Shown one piece after another: positions 36,012-44,126 of a stretch of 64,000 bases of DNA. The stretch lies in contig NZ_FOFL01000002.1 in the NCBI RefSeq assembly GCF_900110945.1, forward strand, positions 868,001-932,000. Reading direction: 5' to 3'. The notes under the pieces are model-generated. The model ran no database searches and was not told the DNA's origin. It saw nothing but the letters and a program-made list of their open reading frames with translations. The stretch is from Devosia sp. YR412. GTDB lineage: Bacteria; Pseudomonadota; Alphaproteobacteria; Rhizobiales; Devosiaceae. The first letter of the stretch is position 1. Every line of letters starts with the position of its first letter. A program made the position numbers and the translations under genes.

Positions 36012-37630
36012 TGACCTCTCTGCTTGACCACCTCACCGTCTTGCCGATCCTGTTGCCGCTGGCCACCGGCGCTTTGATGCTGATGCTCGATGACCGCCAG
36101 CGCGTCACCAAGGCCTTCATCAACGTCTTCGCCACGGCCCTCCTGGTCTTCCTCAGCGTGGCCATGGTAATCCGGGCCGCCAACCCGGCTGACCTGCTCG
36201 CCGTCAGCTATCCGCTCGGCAACTGGCCGGTGCCCTTCGGCATCGTGCTTGTCGCCGATCGCCTCTCCGCTATGATGGTGCTGCTGACTTCAGTTCTCGG
36301 CCTCTCGGCCCTGGTCTATTCGCTGGCCCGCTGGCACGCAGCTGGTCCGAATTTCCACACCCTGTTCCAGTTCCTGCTGATGGGGCTCAACGGCGCCTTC
36401 CTCACCGGCGACATCTTCAACCTCTTCGTCTTCTTCGAAGTCATGCTCGCCGCCTCCTATGGTCTGGCCCTGCATGGTCTGGGCCTCGCCCGCATCAAGG
36501 CGGGCCTCCACTATGTCGCCGTCAACCTCGGCGCTTCCTTCCTCTTCCTGATCGGCGCGGCGCTGATCTATGGCGTCACCGGCACGCTCAACATGGCCGA
36601 CCTTGCCGCCAAGGTCGCGACCATTCCCGAACTCGATCGCGGCCTGCTCGAAGCCGGCGCCGCCTTCCTCGGCCTTGCCTTCCTGCTCAAGGCTGGCATG
36701 TGGCCGCTCGGCTTCTGGCTGCCCACCACCTATGCCGCCGCCACCGCGCCGGTCGCCGCCATGTTCGCCATCATGACCAAGGTCGGCATCTATGCCGTGC
36801 TGCGCCTCTCGACCCTGGCCTTCGGCATCGAGGCCGGCGCTTCGGCGGGCCTCGGCCAGACCGTGCTGCAGCTCGGCGGCATGGCCACCATCGCCTTCGG
36901 TGCCGTCGGCATTCTCGCCGCCCAGACCACTGGCCGCCTGGCCGGCTATTGCGTGCTGGTATCCTCCGGCACGCTGCTGGCCGCGATCGGCATGGGCAAT
37001 GCCTTCGTCACCGGCGGCGCGCTCTATTATCTCGTCATCTCGACCCTGGCCGTCAGCGCCTTCTTCCTGATTGTCGAACTGCTCGAACGCATCCGCATCG
37101 CCGGTGCCGACGTGCTGGCCATCACGCTCGAAGCCTATGGCGATGACGAGGAAGAGACCGAGAACGACGAGGTCGGCCTCGCCATTCCCGGCGCCTTGGC
37201 CGTGCTCGGCATCTGCTTTTCCATCTGCGTCCTGCTGCTCGCCGGCCTGCCACCGCTGGCTGGTTTCCTCGGCAAATTCGCCATCATCTCGGCCCTGTTC
37301 AACCCCCAGGGTCTGACCGAGATCGCCCCGATTACCCCCGCGGCCTGGTGGCTGGCTGGCCTGATGATTTTTGCCGGTTTTGCCGCGCTCGTGGCACTCA
37401 CCCGTACCGGCATCTCGACCTTCTGGGCCACCATGTCGGATACACCCGCCCCGGTCCGCGTCATCGAGATCGCGCCCATCCTGCTGCTGCTCGGCCTCAC
37501 CGTGGTGATGACTGTCATGGCCGGCCCGGTGATGGACTATATGTATATCACGGCCGAAAACCTGCATGCCCCGGCCATCGAGATCGGCAATATCCTGGCC
37601 ACACCGCTTGTCGTGGAGGTGGCACCATGA
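36011..37630 (+). CDS. mrpD: Mrp antiporter subunit D
   Basis: The 539-residue protein has about fourteen membrane helices and ND4/NuoN-like landmarks: GDIFNLFVFFEVMLAASYGL, LLKAGMWPLGFWLPTTYAAA and LAGLPPLAGFLGKF. Together with MrpA it forms the proton- and ion-conducting core. A charged cytoplasmic loop (DDEEETENDE, near residue 378) interrupts the helices. It overlaps mrpE by 4 bases (ATGA). Confidence 0.95.
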   Translation: MTSLLDHLTVLPILLPLATGALMLMLDDRQRVTKAFINVFATALLVFLSVAMVIRAANPADLLAVSYPLGNWPVPFGIVLVADRLSAMMVLLTSVLGLSALVYSLARWHAAGPNFHTLFQFLLMGLNGAFLTGDIFNLFVFFEVMLAASYGLALHGLGLARIKAGLHYVAVNLGASFLFLIGAALIYGVTGTLNMADLAAKVATIPELDRGLLEAGAAFLGLAFLLKAGMWPLGFWLPTTYAAATAPVAAMFAIMTKVGIYAVLRLSTLAFGIEAGASAGLGQTVLQLGGMATIAFGAVGILAAQTTGRLAGYCVLVSSGTLLAAIGMGNAFVTGGALYYLVISTLAVSAFFLIVELLERIRIAGADVLAITLEAYGDDEEETENDEVGLAIPGALAVLGICFSICVLLLAGLPPLAGFLGKFAIISALFNPQGLTEIAPITPAAWWLAGLMIFAGFAALVALTRTGISTFWATMSDTPAPVRVIEIAPILLLLGLTVVMTVMAGPVMDYMYITAENLHAPAIEIGNILATPLVVEVAP

Positions 37631-38118
37631 TGCGCCAGATCCTGCCCTATCCCCTGCTCTCGCTCGGCATGCTGGCGCTCTGGCTATTGCTGCAGCAATC
37701 GCTCGGCCTTGGCCACATCCTGCTGGGCACTCTGGTCGCGCTGTTTGCCGGCCGCGCCCTCGCCGCGCTCGAACCGGATCGGCCGCGCATCCGCAAGCCG
37801 CTCAAGATCATCCAGCTGATGGCCCTGGTCGCCGTCGACGTGCTGCGCTCCAATCTCGCCGTGGCTCGCATCGTGCTCGACGGCCGCCACCGCGAGCATC
37901 ACTCCGGCTTCCTGCTGCTGCCGCTCGAATTGCGCGACCGCTCGGCGCTGGCCGTGCTCTCCTGCATCATCACCGCCACCCCGGGCTCAGCCTGGCTCGA
38001 GTATGACGCAATGCGCGGCACCGTTCTCATTCACGTGCTCGACCTCGTCGACGAACAGGCCTGGATCGACACCATCAAGCATCGCTACGAAAGCCTGCTA
38101 TTGGAGATTTTCCAATGA
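37627..38118 (+). CDS. mrpE: Mrp antiporter subunit E
   Basis: The ATG at 37627 gives 163 residues. Two or three N-terminal membrane helices are followed by a soluble domain with the MrpE landmark TPGSAWLEYD and LIHVLDLVDEQAW. The start overlaps the mrpD stop and the stop overlaps the mrpF start, both by ATGA. Confidence 0.93.
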   Translation: MMRQILPYPLLSLGMLALWLLLQQSLGLGHILLGTLVALFAGRALAALEPDRPRIRKPLKIIQLMALVAVDVLRSNLAVARIVLDGRHREHHSGFLLLPLELRDRSALAVLSCIITATPGSAWLEYDAMRGTVLIHVLDLVDEQAWIDTIKHRYESLLLEIFQ

Positions 38119-38396
38119 GCGAAACCATCCTGTTCTGGAGCATCCTCGTCTCCCAGCTGATGTTGGCCGGCGCCATGATATCAGCCACCACCCGCATGAT
38201 CCGTGGCCCCCGCGCCCAGGATCGCATCCTCGCCCTCGACGCCTTCTATGTTGCCGCCATGCTGATGCTGGTGCTGTTCGGCATTCGCGTCGGCACCAGC
38301 GTCTACTTCGAGGCCGCCCTGGTCATCGGCATCCTTGGCTTCGTCTCGACCGTCGCCCTCGCCAAATTCCTGATGCGCGGCGAGGTGATCGAATGA
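38115..38396 (+). CDS. mrpF: Mrp antiporter subunit F
   Basis: The 93-residue protein has three membrane helices. MIRGPRAQDRILALDAFYV is the MrpF signature region (RxxxGPxxxDRxxAxD). Overlaps of 4 bases on both sides show tight coupling in the operon. Confidence 0.94.
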   Translation: MSETILFWSILVSQLMLAGAMISATTRMIRGPRAQDRILALDAFYVAAMLMLVLFGIRVGTSVYFEAALVIGILGFVSTVALAKFLMRGEVIE

Positions 38397-38773
38397 GCGA
38401 ACTTCCCGTCTGGGCCGCCCTGCTGGTCGGCTTCTTCGCCCTGGCCGGTTCGCTGCTGACCCTCCTCGGCTGCCTTGGCCTCGCGCGTCTCGACAGCTTC
38501 TACGAGCGCGTTCACGCCCCGACGCTGGGCACCAGCTTCGGCGCCATCGGCATCCTCCTGGCCTCGATCCTCTACTTCTCGGTCACCGGCCAGCGCCCGG
38601 CCGTGCATGAAGTGCTGATCGTCATCTTCGTCTCGCTGACCACCCCGGTCACCCTGATGCTGCTCGCCCGCGCCGCGCTTTATCGCGACCGCGCCGAGCA
38701 GAATGGCAATGTCCCTGCCGCCGCCTTCGGTCAGGACGTCGTGGTCGAGGCACCAGCCGACCCGCAGGCCTGA
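38393..38773 (+). CDS. mrpG: Mrp antiporter subunit G
   Basis: The ATG at 38393 gives 126 residues with three membrane helices. GCLGLARLDSFYERVHAPTL is the MrpG signature. The last 30 residues are a soluble Ala-rich tail. It ends the mrp operon. No clear terminator follows; only 43 bases separate it from the TetR gene, and they hold the Pho-box-like repeat. Confidence 0.93.
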   Translation: MSELPVWAALLVGFFALAGSLLTLLGCLGLARLDSFYERVHAPTLGTSFGAIGILLASILYFSVTGQRPAVHEVLIVIFVSLTTPVTLMLLARAALYRDRAEQNGNVPAAAFGQDVVVEAPADPQA

Positions 38774-38774
38774 C

Positions 38775-38796
38775 CTGTCACCACTCTGTCACCGGA
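38775..38796 (+). promoter_or_regulatory. Candidate Pho box before the phosphoester module A
   Basis: CTGTCAC-cact-CTGTCAC-cgga is two 7-base units at an 11-base period, the geometry of PhoB sites (CTGTCAT-N4 repeated). The last base of each unit is C instead of T. It ends 20 bases before the TetR-family gene that leads module A. Confidence 0.5.
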
Positions 38797-38816
38797 CTGG
38801 GCCATAGCCTTCGTCT

Positions 38817-39500
38817 ATGTCCCGCGAGATGGAAACCGCCAGCACTGCCGACCGGCTTCGCAGCGCCTGCGAGCACCTTTTGCGCGCGGCTGCCCATCCC
38901 GAAGAGGTCACGGTGCGCAGCGTCGCCCAGCGTGCCGGCGCCAGCCTCGGCGCCGTGAACTACCATTTTGGCAGCATGGAACAGCTGATCTTTTCGGCTG
39001 GCGAGCGGGTCTATCTGCGTCTCAACGCCGAACGGCTGGCCCTGCTGCACACGGCCATCGAACGCGCCCATCCGGCTCCCGCCCGCGTCGAAGACCTGAT
39101 CCTCGCCCTCGTCGGCCCCTCGATCCGCTGGAGCCTTGATCCGCAGTCGAGCTACGGCGTGCTGCGCCACATGACCACCATTGCCCAATCTAGCGACCAC
39201 CCGGAAATCTTCCGCCCGATGATCGAGGATGTGGAGCATCACCTGCAGTTCATCCCGCATTTCCGCAAGGTCGCGCCCTGGCTCAGCGAAGTGGAAATCG
39301 GCTTCCGCATTTCCTGCCTGCTCGGCGTGCGCACCCAGATGACGCGCAATCGCCGCCGCACCGATGAACTGACCGGCCACAAGCTCGATCTGGCCGATGC
39401 CAACGTCGTCCTCGCCGAAGTGGTCAGCGCCACCGCGCCGATGTTCAAGCTGCCCCCTGCTCCCGATTCATACAGCGTTCCAAACTCGTCACGTCACTGA
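38817..39500 (+). CDS. TetR-family regulator of module A
   Basis: The 227-residue protein has a TetR helix-turn-helix at about residues 30-60 (VTVRSVAQRAGASLGAVNYHFGS). The ligand-binding part holds several His/Trp residues and a C-terminal Pro/Ser tail. It is encoded 42 bases before the first metallophosphoesterase on the same strand and probably shares its transcript. It is not a close copy of the TetR at 42519. The effector is unknown. Confidence 0.85.
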   Translation: MSREMETASTADRLRSACEHLLRAAAHPEEVTVRSVAQRAGASLGAVNYHFGSMEQLIFSAGERVYLRLNAERLALLHTAIERAHPAPARVEDLILALVGPSIRWSLDPQSSYGVLRHMTTIAQSSDHPEIFRPMIEDVEHHLQFIPHFRKVAPWLSEVEIGFRISCLLGVRTQMTRNRRRTDELTGHKLDLADANVVLAEVVSATAPMFKLPPAPDSYSVPNSSRH

Positions 39501-39542
39501 GACAGGACAGGCATAGGTCGTGCCCAGCAACGGAGCACGACC

Positions 39543-40397
39543 ATGGCCGAAACCCTCTTCATCCACATCACCGACCTCCATGTCGGCAACCCTGCTGTCC
39601 CCGACGATCACCTGTTCAGCGATACGTCGGCCACCCTGGCCCGCGTGCTCGAGCTGATCGGCACCATGGATCAGAAGCCCAAATTCATCATCGCCAGCGG
39701 CGACCTGACCAATCGCGGCGATGCCGATAGCTATCGTCAGCTCAAGTCCATCATGGCCGCCACCGACCTGCCCGTCATCTATGCCATTGGCAATCACGAC
39801 ACCCGCGCCGGCTTCTACGAAGGCATGCTGGGCCAGACCCAGGATCTCGAACTTCCTTATGACCACGAACAGGTCATCGAGGGCGTCCATATCATCACGC
39901 TCGACACCACGACGCCCGGCCAGATCGGCGGCAGCATTGAGCCCGAACAGTTTGCCTGGCTCGAAGCGGCTCTCGACAGCCATCCTGACCTGCCCAAGCT
40001 GATCGTTGCCCACCACGCTCCGGCGCTAGGCGATACCCCGCCCTGGGACCATTGGCGCACCATTGAATTCACCCAGTCGCAGACCCTCGCCGCCCTGCTC
40101 AAGGGCCGCAATGTCCTCGGCATTCTCTCGGGCCACATCCACCACGACCGCTTTTCGGTCTGGCACGGCATTCCGGTGATCGTTGGCATGGGTCAGCACG
40201 CCGCGACCGACATCCTCACCACCGATGTGCTGCGCATGGTGGAAGGCTCCTCTTTCGGCATCGGCACCGTGCGCCGCTCCGGCCTCACCATGGCCCTGGT
40301 GCCGCTGCCCCAGACACGTGCCGAGCTCAATCGCTACGACCTCAAGCTCCTCCGCCAGAAGCAGGAAGCTGCCCTGGCCGAAGCCACCGCCAACTGA
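39543..40397 (+). CDS. Metallophosphoesterase, GpdQ/CpdA-like, copy A
   Basis: The 284-residue protein has the complete di-metal site: D11-H13 in TDLHVG, D54 in SGDLTNRGD, N84-H85-D86 in GNHD, a His in AHHAP and H198-H200 in SGHIHHD. This is the class III cyclic-nucleotide/glycerophosphodiester phosphodiesterase family (CpdA, GpdQ, Rv0805). No signal peptide is present, so it acts in the cytoplasm. It is followed by a solute-binding protein and a phosphatase, which points to hydrolysis of an imported phosphodiester rather than cAMP signalling (inference). A second copy is at 43239. Confidence 0.88.
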   Translation: MAETLFIHITDLHVGNPAVPDDHLFSDTSATLARVLELIGTMDQKPKFIIASGDLTNRGDADSYRQLKSIMAATDLPVIYAIGNHDTRAGFYEGMLGQTQDLELPYDHEQVIEGVHIITLDTTTPGQIGGSIEPEQFAWLEAALDSHPDLPKLIVAHHAPALGDTPPWDHWRTIEFTQSQTLAALLKGRNVLGILSGHIHHDRFSVWHGIPVIVGMGQHAATDILTTDVLRMVEGSSFGIGTVRRSGLTMALVPLPQTRAELNRYDLKLLRQKQEAALAEATAN

Positions 40398-40419
40398 TCC
40401 CTCCTCAAGGACCAAGCCA

Positions 40420-41718
40420 ATGATCAAGCGCAATTTCATCAAACTGCTGGCCGCCGCCAGCCTGGGCTTCACCACCCTCTCCGGCGCAGCCTTCGCCCAG
40501 ATGGCCGGTGAAATCACCGAGCCGGTGACCATCACCTTCTACAATTACAACCTCGCCACGGCGAGCGCCGGCGCTGACGCGACCCGTGAACTGCTCGCCA
40601 AGTTTGAAGAAGAAAATCCCAATATCAAGGTCGAGACCGTTGGCGTTCCGTCCAACGAAATCGTCACGCGTCTGCAGGCCGATATGGCCGCCGGCCAGCA
40701 GCCCGACGTTGCCCAGCTGGTGTTCCGCGACCTCTATTATATCGCCAGCGACCTGGGCGCCAACGCGCTCGAAGACATGGCCGGCGCTGATGGCTATGCC
40801 GCCCTCACCGATGGCATGATCCCGCGCGGTCTCGACCTCGGCAAGATCGACGACAAGACCTATGGCCTTGCCTATACCTTCTCGACCCCGGTGCTGTTCT
40901 ATAACGCCGACTTGTTCCGCGAAGCCGGTCTCGACCCTGAAAATCCGCCCAAGACCTGGGCCGAGGTCAAGGCCGCTGCGGAAGCCATCGTCGAAAAGAC
41001 CGATGCCGAAGGCTTCTTTCCCGGCGCCTATGGCCCGGCCGACGGCACCTTCGTCTATCAGGCGATCCTGATGTCCAACGGCGGCACTGTCCGCGACGGC
41101 AACACCCTGACCTTCGCCAATCCCGAAGGCATTGAAGCCGTGCAGATGCTGCGCGACATGGTCGAAAGCGGTGCGCATGCCCAGATCGACACGGCCGGCG
41201 CAAGCGAAGCCATGGCTGCCGGCAATCTCGGCATGTTCCTCTACACCAGCGCCGTCCAGAACAGCCTCTCCAAGGCTTCGGAAGGCAATTGGGATCTGCG
41301 CGTCACCGGCATGCCGGCCTTTGGCGACAAGCCCACCGCTCCGACCAACTCCGGTTCGGCGCTCTATAGCTTCTCCAAGGACCCGATCAAGCAGCGCGCC
41401 TCCTACGAGCTGATGAAGTTCCTGACCTCGAAATATGGCTACACCATCATCACCAGCAAGATCGGCTACCTGCCGCTCCGCCTCGATATCGTCGATGATG
41501 CCGAATATCTCGGTGCCTGGACCGAAGCCCATCCGCTGATCCGTCCGAACCTCGAGCAGCTCTCGCGCCTGACCCCGAACGTCGCCTTCCCCGGCCCGAA
41601 CTACCGCCAGGCGGAATCGATGATGAAGGAAGCCGTCACCGAAGCCGTGCTCGGCACCGGCGATGTCACCGAAGTGCTGACCGGCGCCCAGACCAACGCC
41701 CAGAGCCTGATGCCCTGA
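40420..41718 (+). CDS. ABC importer solute-binding protein, copy A
   Basis: The ATG at 40420 gives 432 residues with a signal peptide ending AAFAQ (about residue 27). It is a family 1 extracellular solute-binding protein of the UgpB/MalE type (YGLAYTFSTPVLFYNADLFREAGL, then PTNSGSALYSFS). It should capture the substrate in the periplasm. No permease or ATPase gene lies in this module. The product is clearly paralogous to the one at 44127, so it may serve the same membrane complex. Confidence 0.9.
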   Translation: MIKRNFIKLLAAASLGFTTLSGAAFAQMAGEITEPVTITFYNYNLATASAGADATRELLAKFEEENPNIKVETVGVPSNEIVTRLQADMAAGQQPDVAQLVFRDLYYIASDLGANALEDMAGADGYAALTDGMIPRGLDLGKIDDKTYGLAYTFSTPVLFYNADLFREAGLDPENPPKTWAEVKAAAEAIVEKTDAEGFFPGAYGPADGTFVYQAILMSNGGTVRDGNTLTFANPEGIEAVQMLRDMVESGAHAQIDTAGASEAMAAGNLGMFLYTSAVQNSLSKASEGNWDLRVTGMPAFGDKPTAPTNSGSALYSFSKDPIKQRASYELMKFLTSKYGYTIITSKIGYLPLRLDIVDDAEYLGAWTEAHPLIRPNLEQLSRLTPNVAFPGPNYRQAESMMKEAVTEAVLGTGDVTEVLTGAQTNAQSLMP

Positions 41719-41725
41719 TCCTGTC

Positions 41726-41750
41726 GGGCGTGGCCTAACGGGCCGCGCCC
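41726..41750 (+). promoter_or_regulatory. Stem-loop after solute-binding gene A
   Basis: gggcgtggcc and gggccgcgccc form a GC-rich stem with loop taac, 8 bases after the stop. There is no clean T run, so it may stabilise the upstream mRNA or attenuate transcription. Confidence 0.45.
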
Positions 41751-41778
41751 ACCCTCTTCTCATTGACTGGAGGCCGCC

Positions 41779-42513
41779 ATGACCATGGCAACCCAGCGGC
41801 ATTGGCCCTTGCCGGACACTCATAACATTCGCGATCTCGGCGGCTATGCCCGCGCCACCGGCGGCACCACCCAGTGGAACCGCATCCTGCGCGGCGAGGC
41901 CCTGCACTACCTGCGCGACGAAAGCGTTGCCCAGTTGACCGACCAGCATCTGGCCCTGGTCATCGACCTGCGCGGTCCCCACGAGACCACCGTCACGCCG
42001 CATCCCTTTATCGACCATCCCACGGTCGCCTATCGCAATATCGTGCTGTTCAATGCCCTGGCCCCGATCGCCATGGCCGAAGCGCCCTTCGACATGTCAA
42101 AGCGCTATTGCGATGCCCTCGACACCTGCGGCCCGCAACTGGCCGAAGTGCTGCGCGCCATCATCACCGCCCAGCCGGGCATCGTGCTGTTTCATTGCAC
42201 CGCCGGCAAGGATCGCACAGGCGTCATCGCCGCGCTCTTGCTGGCCCTCGCCGGCGCCAGCCGCGCCGATATCGTGGCCGACTATGCTCTGACCGCCGAG
42301 GCGGAGGGCCTGATCGGACAGCTGCGCCAGCGCGCCATCGCTGCCGGCGGCCAGCCCGAGCATATCGACCGTGTCCTTGCCAGCGATGCCGGCACCATGG
42401 AGATCATGCTCGATCATCTCGACGCCGCCCATGGTGGCATCAACGCCTATCTGGCTTCAATCGGCCTGACCCCGTCCGAAGTCACCCAGCTGACCGACCG
42501 GCTATGTGCCTGA
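41779..42513 (+). CDS. MptpB-like tyrosine/lipid phosphatase, copy A
   Basis: The 244-residue protein has NIRDLGGYA near the start and the P-loop HCTAGKDRTG with nucleophile Cys140 and Arg146. The Lys-Asp pair in the loop is the MptpB/Y_phosphatase3 signature, a family that accepts phosphotyrosine and phosphoinositides. No signal peptide is visible. In this setting it probably removes the terminal phosphate from the phosphodiesterase product (inference). A GGAGG lies 7 bases before the ATG. Confidence 0.85.
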   Translation: MTMATQRHWPLPDTHNIRDLGGYARATGGTTQWNRILRGEALHYLRDESVAQLTDQHLALVIDLRGPHETTVTPHPFIDHPTVAYRNIVLFNALAPIAMAEAPFDMSKRYCDALDTCGPQLAEVLRAIITAQPGIVLFHCTAGKDRTGVIAALLLALAGASRADIVADYALTAEAEGLIGQLRQRAIAAGGQPEHIDRVLASDAGTMEIMLDHLDAAHGGINAYLASIGLTPSEVTQLTDRLCA

Positions 42514-42518
42514 ACGCG

Positions 42519-43088
42519 CTAGGCCCGCACTGCGGACCAGCACATGTCCGCCACCAGCTGACGCTCGGCTTGCGCCAGCCTGGTGTCGGTCAGGCGGCGG
42601 CGCTTCAGCGTGTTGCGGATCGAACCGCGCAAAAAGCTCATGATCATCGTGGATCGCCCCGCCCGCACCACACCGGCGGCCTGCGCCGCCTCGATCATTG
42701 CGTTGCCATGCTGCACGAAGGGCCCGAAGATCGCTTTGGCATCACCGGGGCTGATCAGCGGATTATTGTCGAGATAGTCGAACAGCCGCGCCCGATCCGC
42801 ATCCTCCCAGATGAAGTCGATATAGCACGCGATGTAGTCGCGAACCTGCGTCTCGGCGCTGCTGTCGGGCTCCGGCGGCGTGATCAGTCGCTCGGACATC
42901 TCTGTGCTGACGCGCGTGTAGACGCCCAGCACCAGCGATTCCTTGGAGTCGAAGTAATTATACAGCGAGCCGGTCGCCACGCTCGCCTCCTCGGCGATCG
43001 CCGCCATCGAACACTGCAATCCATTGCGCACGATCAGCCGGGCTGCAGCGGCCAGGATACGCTCACGCTTGTCGGGTACAAAATCCAT
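42519..43088 (-). CDS. TetR-family regulator of module B
   Basis: The 189-residue protein has a typical TetR helix-turn-helix (CSMAAIAEEASVATGSLYNYFDS, about residues 27-49). It is divergent from the second metallophosphoesterase. A perfect palindrome sits 5 bases before its start, so autorepression and control of module B are likely. Its stop lies only 5 bases from the stop of the convergent phosphatase gene. Confidence 0.88.
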   Translation of the reverse strand: MDFVPDKRERILAAAARLIVRNGLQCSMAAIAEEASVATGSLYNYFDSKESLVLGVYTRVSTEMSERLITPPEPDSSAETQVRDYIACYIDFIWEDADRARLFDYLDNNPLISPGDAKAIFGPFVQHGNAMIEAAQAAGVVRAGRSTMIMSFLRGSIRNTLKRRRLTDTRLAQAERQLVADMCWSAVRA

Positions 43089-43092
43089 AAAC

Positions 43093-43110
43093 TGAATGAA
43101 CCTTCATTCA
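43093..43110. promoter_or_regulatory. TetR-type operator palindrome
   Basis: TGAATGAA-cc-TTCATTCA is a perfect 8-base inverted repeat directly upstream of the TetR start, in the 150-base divergent promoter region. Confidence 0.7.
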
Positions 43111-43122
43111 CCTGTCATGCAC
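43101..43122 (+). promoter_or_regulatory. Weak Pho-box-like direct repeat before module B
   Basis: CCTTCAT-tcac-CTGTCAT-gcac has the 11-base period of a PhoB site. The second unit is perfect; the first matches 5 of 7. It overlaps the right arm of the TetR palindrome and lies about 117 bases before the phosphoesterase start. Confidence 0.35.
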
Positions 43123-43238
43123 GGACGCTAACTCTATCCCCGCCGCCGCACAAGTCGATTGTAAAAAATATAGGCGCAACAAACAGTTACAGCGGAATTA
43201 CTGCCGTTTTGGTGACCGCCAGAGCAAGGAGAGCGCTC

Positions 43239-44114
43239 GTGTCCGAACCCGTGACCTTCATCCATCTGACTGATCTGCATGTCGGCAATCCCGCCGTGCC
43301 GGATGACCATCTTTATTCCGATACCACGACGACGCTCCGCCGCATTCTGGCCGAGATCAAGACGCTGGTGCCGCAGCCCAAATTCATCGTCGCCAGTGGC
43401 GACCTGACCAATCGCGGCGACGCGGCCAGCTACGAAAACCTCAAGGCGATCCTTGCCGAAGCCGGTCTCGATATACCGATCCTGTTTGCCCTGGGCAATC
43501 ACGACCGCCGCGACGGCTTCTACCCGACCATGCTCGGCCGCAGCGACAACCTCAACGCCCCCTATGACCACGCCGCCGTTATCGCCGGTATCCATGTCAT
43601 TACGCTGGATTCCAGCGTGCCCAACAAGATCGGCGGCGCCTTCGAAGCCGGCCAGCTTGACTGGCTCAAGGCTGAACTCGACAGCCATGCCGAGCTGCCC
43701 AAGCTGCTGGTCATGCACCACGCCCCCGCGCTCGATACCCACAATCCCGACATGGAATGGGAATCGCTCTCCTATGCCGACACCGAAAGCCTGCGCCAGG
43801 CCGTCGCCGGCAAGAATGTGATCGGCATACTCTCCGGCCATATCCACTATGACCGCGTCTCCAACTGGTACGGCATCCCCACCGTGGTCGGCATCGGCCA
43901 GCATGCCGCCACTGACGTGACCTGGTTGCATGAAGGCCTGCGCATGCTCGATGGCGCCGCCTTTGCCATCGGCACGCTGCGCCCCTCGGGCCTCTCCATC
44001 ACCTTTGCCCCGCAGGCGGCCACACGCCAGCCCCTGCATAGCTTCACCTGGGTCGGCATGACCGAGGCGCTCAAGAAATACGAAGCCGACACCGCCGTCG
44101 CGGCCGCTGAATAG
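43239..44114 (+). CDS. Metallophosphoesterase, GpdQ/CpdA-like, copy B
   Basis: I choose the GTG at 43239 because AAGGAG lies just upstream and the product starts in register with copy A. It has 291 residues. TDLHVGNPAVPDDHLYSD, ASGDLTNRGDA, GNHD, MHHAPAL and LSGHIHYD give a complete metal site. Long identical stretches with the protein at 39543 show duplication. It lacks a signal peptide. It heads the complete importer operon, 12 bases before the solute-binding gene. Confidence 0.88.
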   Translation: MSEPVTFIHLTDLHVGNPAVPDDHLYSDTTTTLRRILAEIKTLVPQPKFIVASGDLTNRGDAASYENLKAILAEAGLDIPILFALGNHDRRDGFYPTMLGRSDNLNAPYDHAAVIAGIHVITLDSSVPNKIGGAFEAGQLDWLKAELDSHAELPKLLVMHHAPALDTHNPDMEWESLSYADTESLRQAVAGKNVIGILSGHIHYDRVSNWYGIPTVVGIGQHAATDVTWLHEGLRMLDGAAFAIGTLRPSGLSITFAPQAATRQPLHSFTWVGMTEALKKYEADTAVAAAE

Positions 44115-44126
44115 CAGGAAGAGCCC

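Noticed and set aside
39543..40397. Firm naming of the phosphoesterase as cpdA (cAMP phosphodiesterase)
   Set aside because: The metal site fits, but duplication beside binding-protein, phosphatase and importer genes points to nutrient hydrolysis, and sequence alone cannot separate these activities.
41874..44114. 746-codon plus-strand frame that seems to fuse phosphatase and phosphoesterase regions
   Set aside because: Its first 455 codons are shadow sequence; the real phosphoesterase starts at the GTG at 43239 with a good ribosome site.
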